Of a stretch of DNA of 64,000 nt, positions 59,936 to 64,000 are shown in pieces. Origin of the DNA: Lutjanus erythropterus (Eukaryota > Chordata > Actinopteri > Lutjaniformes > Lutjanidae); contig CM034609.1 of NCBI GenBank assembly GCA_020091685.1, positions 16,070,204 to 16,134,203 on the forward strand, read 5' to 3'. Under the pieces are notes generated by a model. It saw only the letters and a list, made by a program, of their open reading frames with translations, did not search any database and was not told the DNA's origin. The translations under genes and the position numbers were made by a program. Every line of letters starts with the position of its first letter. The stretch's first letter is position 1.

Positions 59936-61458
59936 TACATGGAGGTACATATACCTCCAGGGGTACATTAAGTGATGTGGGGGCTTTGAGAAAAAGCTGA
60001 AAGCTAAATATCTGAAGGGGTATGGATCTGTGAAAAACGCTGACAGGTGAAAGGCAAAATATGCATTTAAAAAAACCCAACGACTTGTATTTATTCATTT
60101 AATTATATTTATATTTGTTATGAGAAGTTTTATGCAAGAACTATTTTTTTCTGGTAGAAAGAAAGTAGCTGTGGTAGATTTATTGCAGGAAGAACGTAGT
60201 TCCTGTTCTCACCATTAATTTAACAATTCCCCACTGTGACCACTGGTGGGCGCTGAACAGTTTGTGAAGCCGAATACACTTGGATCAAAAATCTACAGCA
60301 GAATAAGAATAATCAGTGTAATATTTGTATTGATTCCACTGAATTAGCGCTATAATATTACAAGTATGGAATTAAATAAGTGACAGAAATAAATTAACAA
60401 ATGTATTTATGATTTAAATATATGTTTTTGTTTGCTTGTTTGTTTTTGACTGATCAAGTTAATTTTAGATAGATTTTAGGCTTCACACCTGGCCAGAACT
60501 AGGGATGAAAATTAGCATTTTAGCTAATTCTAATTCTACCATATTAACAGCAATGTTCATCAATATGCATATAAATAAATAAATATATATATATAAAAAT
60601 AATTGGTCATTTTGGCAAAAATGTGCTGCTAACACATTTGCACATCAGGGTGACACCAAAAATTTCATGATCATGTCTTTTCCCCCATAAATTAGTATGT
60701 ATGTCACATGAATACTGTCTTCTACAAATAACACTGAACCAATTCTTTAGAAAAGCAAAACTCTGTTAAGCTCACATGGGAGAAAGATGTTGAGAAATCT
60801 GTTCCTCTGGAAGTCTGGAGGACAGTAGTGTGGACACAGTACTCCATAGACTGAGACTGAGAGATGGGCTGGCAAGGAAAGCTTCTTTTGAGCAGCTTAT
60901 TCATGGAGCAAATGTTTTCAGAAATATTTGGGATCCTTATTTAGAAATGATAGGAGATTATCACTATAGCAATGGACAGGGATGTGCATAACTCCACATA
61001 ATCTTGTGCTGAAGCATATTTGGTGAACAGTAGATGGCAGCAACAACGTCAGTGAGCCTTTCAGAGTCTCTGTGGTCAGGAATCCAGAAGAGGAAGAAAG
61101 AGGAGGAGGAAGAAAAAGAAGCAGAAGGTGTGTTTTTAAAAAAGGGTGTGTTTTCACTGTTGCCAGTGTCAGAGAAAACTTCAGGACACAGTTTCCTGTG
61201 TTGTGAGCTGACGTTTGCTGAGAATCAAACCAGATTTACTCCCTTGATCAGGTCTGCACTTATGAACTTTGTTGTATGTTTTCAGAGATGTTTTGGAGTA
61301 ATTTATGGTTCAGTAACAGCTGGGTTTCACAACAGCTGTCAGGTATTCGGCTAAAGGCGGGTTTTATGTTACAGTCAGTGTTACTAAGCTGAATCCTGTC
61401 CGTATCTAAATTGTTTCAATAACCTCAGTTGTGTGATTTTCTTCCTGTTTTCTGTCAG

Positions 61459-61506
61459 ATGTGTGGAGATGCAGCGCAGAAGCAACAACAGAATGACAGA
61501 GTTTGA
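61459..61506 (+). other. Out-of-frame short ORF overlapping the ldaf1 start
   Basis: If the exon begins at 61459, its first three bases are ATG. They open a 15-codon frame that overlaps and runs past the predicted main start at 61469. An overlapping upstream frame of this type usually lowers translation of the main frame or shifts initiation. It depends on the acceptor call. Confidence 0.4.
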
Positions 61507-61561
61507 GCAGCTGAGGGAGAACTGGACAACCCTGCTGAACCGTGTCTGTGATGACCCCAAG
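61469..61561 (+). CDS. ldaf1: ldaf1 first coding exon
   Basis: 31 codons ending DDPK at a GTATAA donor, phase 0. The exon probably begins at 61459 after a TTTTCTGTCAG acceptor, so an untranslated first exon is expected upstream. The encoded segment (EFEQLRENWTTLLNRV) is a short amphipathic helix like the N-terminus of LDAF1. Confidence 0.8.
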
Positions 61562-63436
61562 GTATAATGGGTCCTTTTTTTATTCTTCATTTTGTATGAA
61601 TCTCTTGGTCCATGTTCTTTTTTAAACAAATAATTGAGCCAACAACTGTATAAATGAATCTGTTCTGGTTATTAAGGTAGTCACAAGTCAACTGTTTATA
61701 CCACATTTAAATAAGTATTAATAATCTGTAGGGATGTAATGACACCAAGAACTCAAGGTATGATAATACCAAAATGCACGTGACATGGCATTTTTCTAGA
61801 TATAAAAAAACAAAGAAAATAATGGTTTGAGGCTTTATTAAATTATAAATCTGATGTATCACATTTTTTGTTTGTATAAAATTAGTGTTTTCTTTTAAGT
61901 TAAAGTGCCTCTGCTTTCCCTCTTTAATTGAATAATAGTAGACAGCCAAGATATAAGCATGAGAAAATCCTTTTATAAAAAAAATAAAATAAAGATAATA
62001 AAATGATCAACCATGTAATATCATAGCATATTTCATCACAATCTGGTAATGGTATTGAGACATTTTTGATAAGAGTGTTAAATCCATAATAATCTGTGAT
62101 AAATGCTCAATTCTGCACAGTTTGAAGTCTCACCTCATTTCAACCATCTAAATACAGTTTTCTGAGAGTATTATGCTTAAGTGAACATTATTTTCTTCAT
62201 GTTTAAGTATCTATCATTCCCAAGGTTCAAAACATAGCTAAAAGTAAAATAACATCTTAGTTCTATTCTGACCACCTCAAAGTGAAAAATAAAACCTTAG
62301 TTTAGACTTTAATTAACCTCATTGATCAACAAGATCATAAAATTAGAATTATTCTCCTCAGTTTTTGATTTACTTGGCATACCTTAACCATCTGAAAATG
62401 ATGGTGGATCATCTGATATTAACTTTACGATCTTTTGAAGGCCATCGTGGGCTCAGTTTAAGTTAGCACAGAGTCATCATATGATAGTTTAACGCTGGTT
62501 ACTCTTAGCATAAACTTAGAATCAACTTACTTGTTACTTAATTAAACTACTTGAGGGCTGTGGGTAAAGCAAGAGCATGGAAACTTCATTCAACTTCTGT
62601 GTAACTGGGTCCACTTTAATGTCCAATCCAAAAGTGGGATGCATTCTCTTCCCCTGCTATGCTGCATCATAAGTAAGAAAGTTTTTAATTGGACAAAAAT
62701 TTATTATACATTCCCAAGTCCGGGATGAGTTTTTAATCACTTTCCAGGAAAAGACAAACTATGAAATACCATTAAAAAATAACTAAGAATATCTACAAAA
62801 CAACTTCTTGTCATTTTTGGTCCAGATACTGGCGCATATGTGATGTATAGTGCAATGCACATGTGATTAAGCTTTGGTAGGTAATGTTAATAGACATGTC
62901 ATATGACATTGTAGCTATGATGTCCCTCGTTGGGGTCGTAGATTATCTGTCCTACTTTTCCTCCACTGTCAGAAGGACAGTGTGTTTTTGACACTGGCTG
63001 CTGCCTCATGTCTTTATCTCTTTCACAGGTATCACAGCTGATGAATTCAAGAGTCGGGCAGTACCTCAGCAGCCACCCCGTCATAGCTCTGACAGTGATG
63101 CTGTTCAGCGCCATGGCTGCGCTGCCCGTTGGACTTTTCCTCACTTTTGCACTTGTGACCATTATCATGTCTGCAGTGGGTTTTGTTTTCTTTGAGAGTA
63201 GGTGTAAACATGTCTAAAACTACCTATTTTTCTTGCCGTATCATGACTTTTTGCAGCCGCCAACCTGTTCTCTCTGTCTGTGCCTGTCAGTGTTCCTGTT
63301 GTTCGTAGGAGGGTTGACTCTGCTGTGTGTGCTCTCTGGCATCGCCCTCTTCTCTGTCGTGGTTTCATTCATCTTTAATGTGTTTTATATCACCGTCTCC
63401 AACATCCTCAAAGGCTATTACCCACATCTGACAAAG
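61469..63436 (+). CDS. ldaf1: Lipid droplet assembly factor 1 (promethin/TMEM159), N-terminal and central part; gene runs beyond the visible exons
   Basis: Exons 61469-61561, 63029-63197 and 63291-63436 join with GT-AG borders (phases 0 and 1) into 136 codons; the last exon or exons lie past the window. LDAF1 is a small ER and lipid-droplet membrane protein that works with seipin to set where lipid droplets form. The block SRVGQYLSSHP followed by a long hydrophobic hairpin (ALPVGLFLTFALV, then GGLTLLCVLSGIALFSVVVSF) matches human LDAF1 (SPVGQYLDSHP..., VGGFSLLCILCG) in order and spacing. The human protein is about 161 aa, so about 25-40 residues are missing here. The start is less certain: Met1 at 61469 or Met9 at 61493, the latter with A at -3. 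Confidence 0.9.
61562..63028 (+). other. ldaf1: ldaf1 intron between coding exons 1 and 2
   Basis: 1467-bp AT-rich intron from GTATAA to TTTCACAG. No coding segment or bounded repeat recognised. Confidence 0.8.
63029..63197 (+). CDS. ldaf1: ldaf1 second coding exon: first half of the membrane hairpin
   Basis: 169 nt, phase 0 to 1, between a TTTCACAG acceptor and a GTAGGT donor. It encodes VSQLMNSRVGQYLSSHPVI followed by about 35 very hydrophobic residues. The G-Q-Y-L-x-S-H-P motif is the best diagnostic match to the family. Confidence 0.92.
63291..63436 (+). CDS. ldaf1: ldaf1 third coding exon: second half of the membrane hairpin
   Basis: 146 nt, phase 1 to 0, between TGCCTGTCAG and GTAATG. 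It encodes the second hydrophobic segment starting MFLLFVGGLTLL and ending GYYPHLTK. The frame stays open for 23 more codons past the donor; I take the donor as real because family members continue with a separate hydrophilic tail. Confidence 0.88.
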
Positions 63437-64000
63437 GTAATGTACTGTAGAAGACTTATTTTATTGTATCCCCAAAGTGTTGAGCACACTTTGCCTTTTG
63501 TGTGATATATAACCATTTTAGAGGAGAGGATGACTGTACACTAAACTCTCTTAGTCACTAGAGTTAAGTTTCAGGTGCAGCCTTCAGGATATATACACCA
63601 CCTGATGACAATCTATAATCAATAATATGATATCATTGATAGAGTTAAAAGTACTGTGTATTTAAGGCTGCACCTGCCACTTATCTTGTAATCAGCCTCT
63701 TATCTAAATTGACAATATACCGAGGTTGGGCCAAGTCACAAGTCTTAAGTCTTTGCACTCAAGGCTCAAGTCAAGACAGTCCTAAACAATTCATGATGTG
63801 CTCTTCACCAAATGTAATGCCATTATAACAAACAGTACAGTATTACAACAAAGCCTCGACTTACCATCCTTTTTGCAACTTCAAATATCAAATTAGATTG
63901 GAAGTAGTTGTGTCTGCGTCTGTAATTTTCCTCACCTACACGTTTTTGCATAATGCCATTTGTTTTTTGTTGACCGTTGACAGTTTTGTATGTCAACCAA
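63437..64000 (+). other. ldaf1: Start of the next ldaf1 intron, to window end
   Basis: AT-rich sequence after the GTAATG donor. No further exon of the family is visible. Confidence 0.6.

Larger units (their letters stand above)
45266..61458. other. Intergenic region between gpr139 and ldaf1
   Basis: Both flanking genes are on the plus strand. The listed open frames have no recognisable domains. Mobile-element copies and microsatellites are annotated separately. The last part (about 60.9-61.46 kb) must hold the ldaf1 promoter and untranslated first exon, which I could not place. Confidence 0.65.

Noticed and set aside
61034..61354. Frame MAATTSVSLSESLW as an N-terminal extension of ldaf1
   Set aside because: Splicing its possible donor (near 61127) to the 61459 acceptor gives a frame that hits a stop; it may be 5' UTR at most.
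1..64000. CRISPR arrays, prophage, bacterial operons or viral genes
   Set aside because: No regularly spaced direct repeats with unique spacers, no such genes; intron structure and repeats are vertebrate.

Overview
The window reads as nuclear DNA of a ray-finned fish, most likely a percomorph teleost. It has long AT-rich gene-free stretches, split genes with GT-AG introns, many CA/GT microsatellites, and dense remains of fish-type mobile elements (hAT and Tc1/mariner-like miniature elements, L2- and L1-type LINE pieces, a tRNA-derived SINE). There are no bacterial operons, no CRISPR arrays and no viral genes. Only three protein-coding genes can be supported. The species cannot be named from the sequence.

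Layout. 1-5.2 kb: gene-free, with a 578-bp TA-flanked miniature element at 4540-5117. 5.27-9.23 kb, minus strand: a complete eight-coding-exon gene of the vitamin K-dependent family, called protein Z (proz). It has signal peptide, propeptide, Gla remnant, a 25-nt aromatic-stack exon, two EGF domains, a linker and a catalytically dead trypsin-like domain. 9.3-21.6 kb: intergenic, with a GC-richer patch near 11 kb (possible upstream exon or promoter), a near-perfect hairpin near 20.0 kb and several repeats. 22.3-39.9 kb, plus strand: gpr139, two coding exons split by a 16.5-kb intron filled with repeats, some nested. 39.9-61.4 kb: 3' flank and intergenic DNA with a 1.1-kb degenerate minisatellite, an 0.85-kb foldback element and a 776-bp hAT-like element. 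61.47-64.0 kb, plus strand: the first three coding exons of ldaf1 (tmem159/promethin), which runs off the window.

The genes do not form a pathway: proz encodes a secreted plasma cofactor, gpr139 an orphan neuronal GPCR, and ldaf1 an ER/lipid-droplet membrane protein. gpr139 and ldaf1 are near neighbours on human 16p12, so that pairing looks ancestral. proz lies on 13q34 in human, so its place here marks a rearrangement boundary.

I see no convincing new multi-gene system. The most informative points are the strongly eroded Gla domain behind an intact carboxylase-recognition propeptide in proz, the poly-glycine insertion in extracellular loop 2 of gpr139, and several mobile elements whose boundaries and target-site duplications can be read directly.
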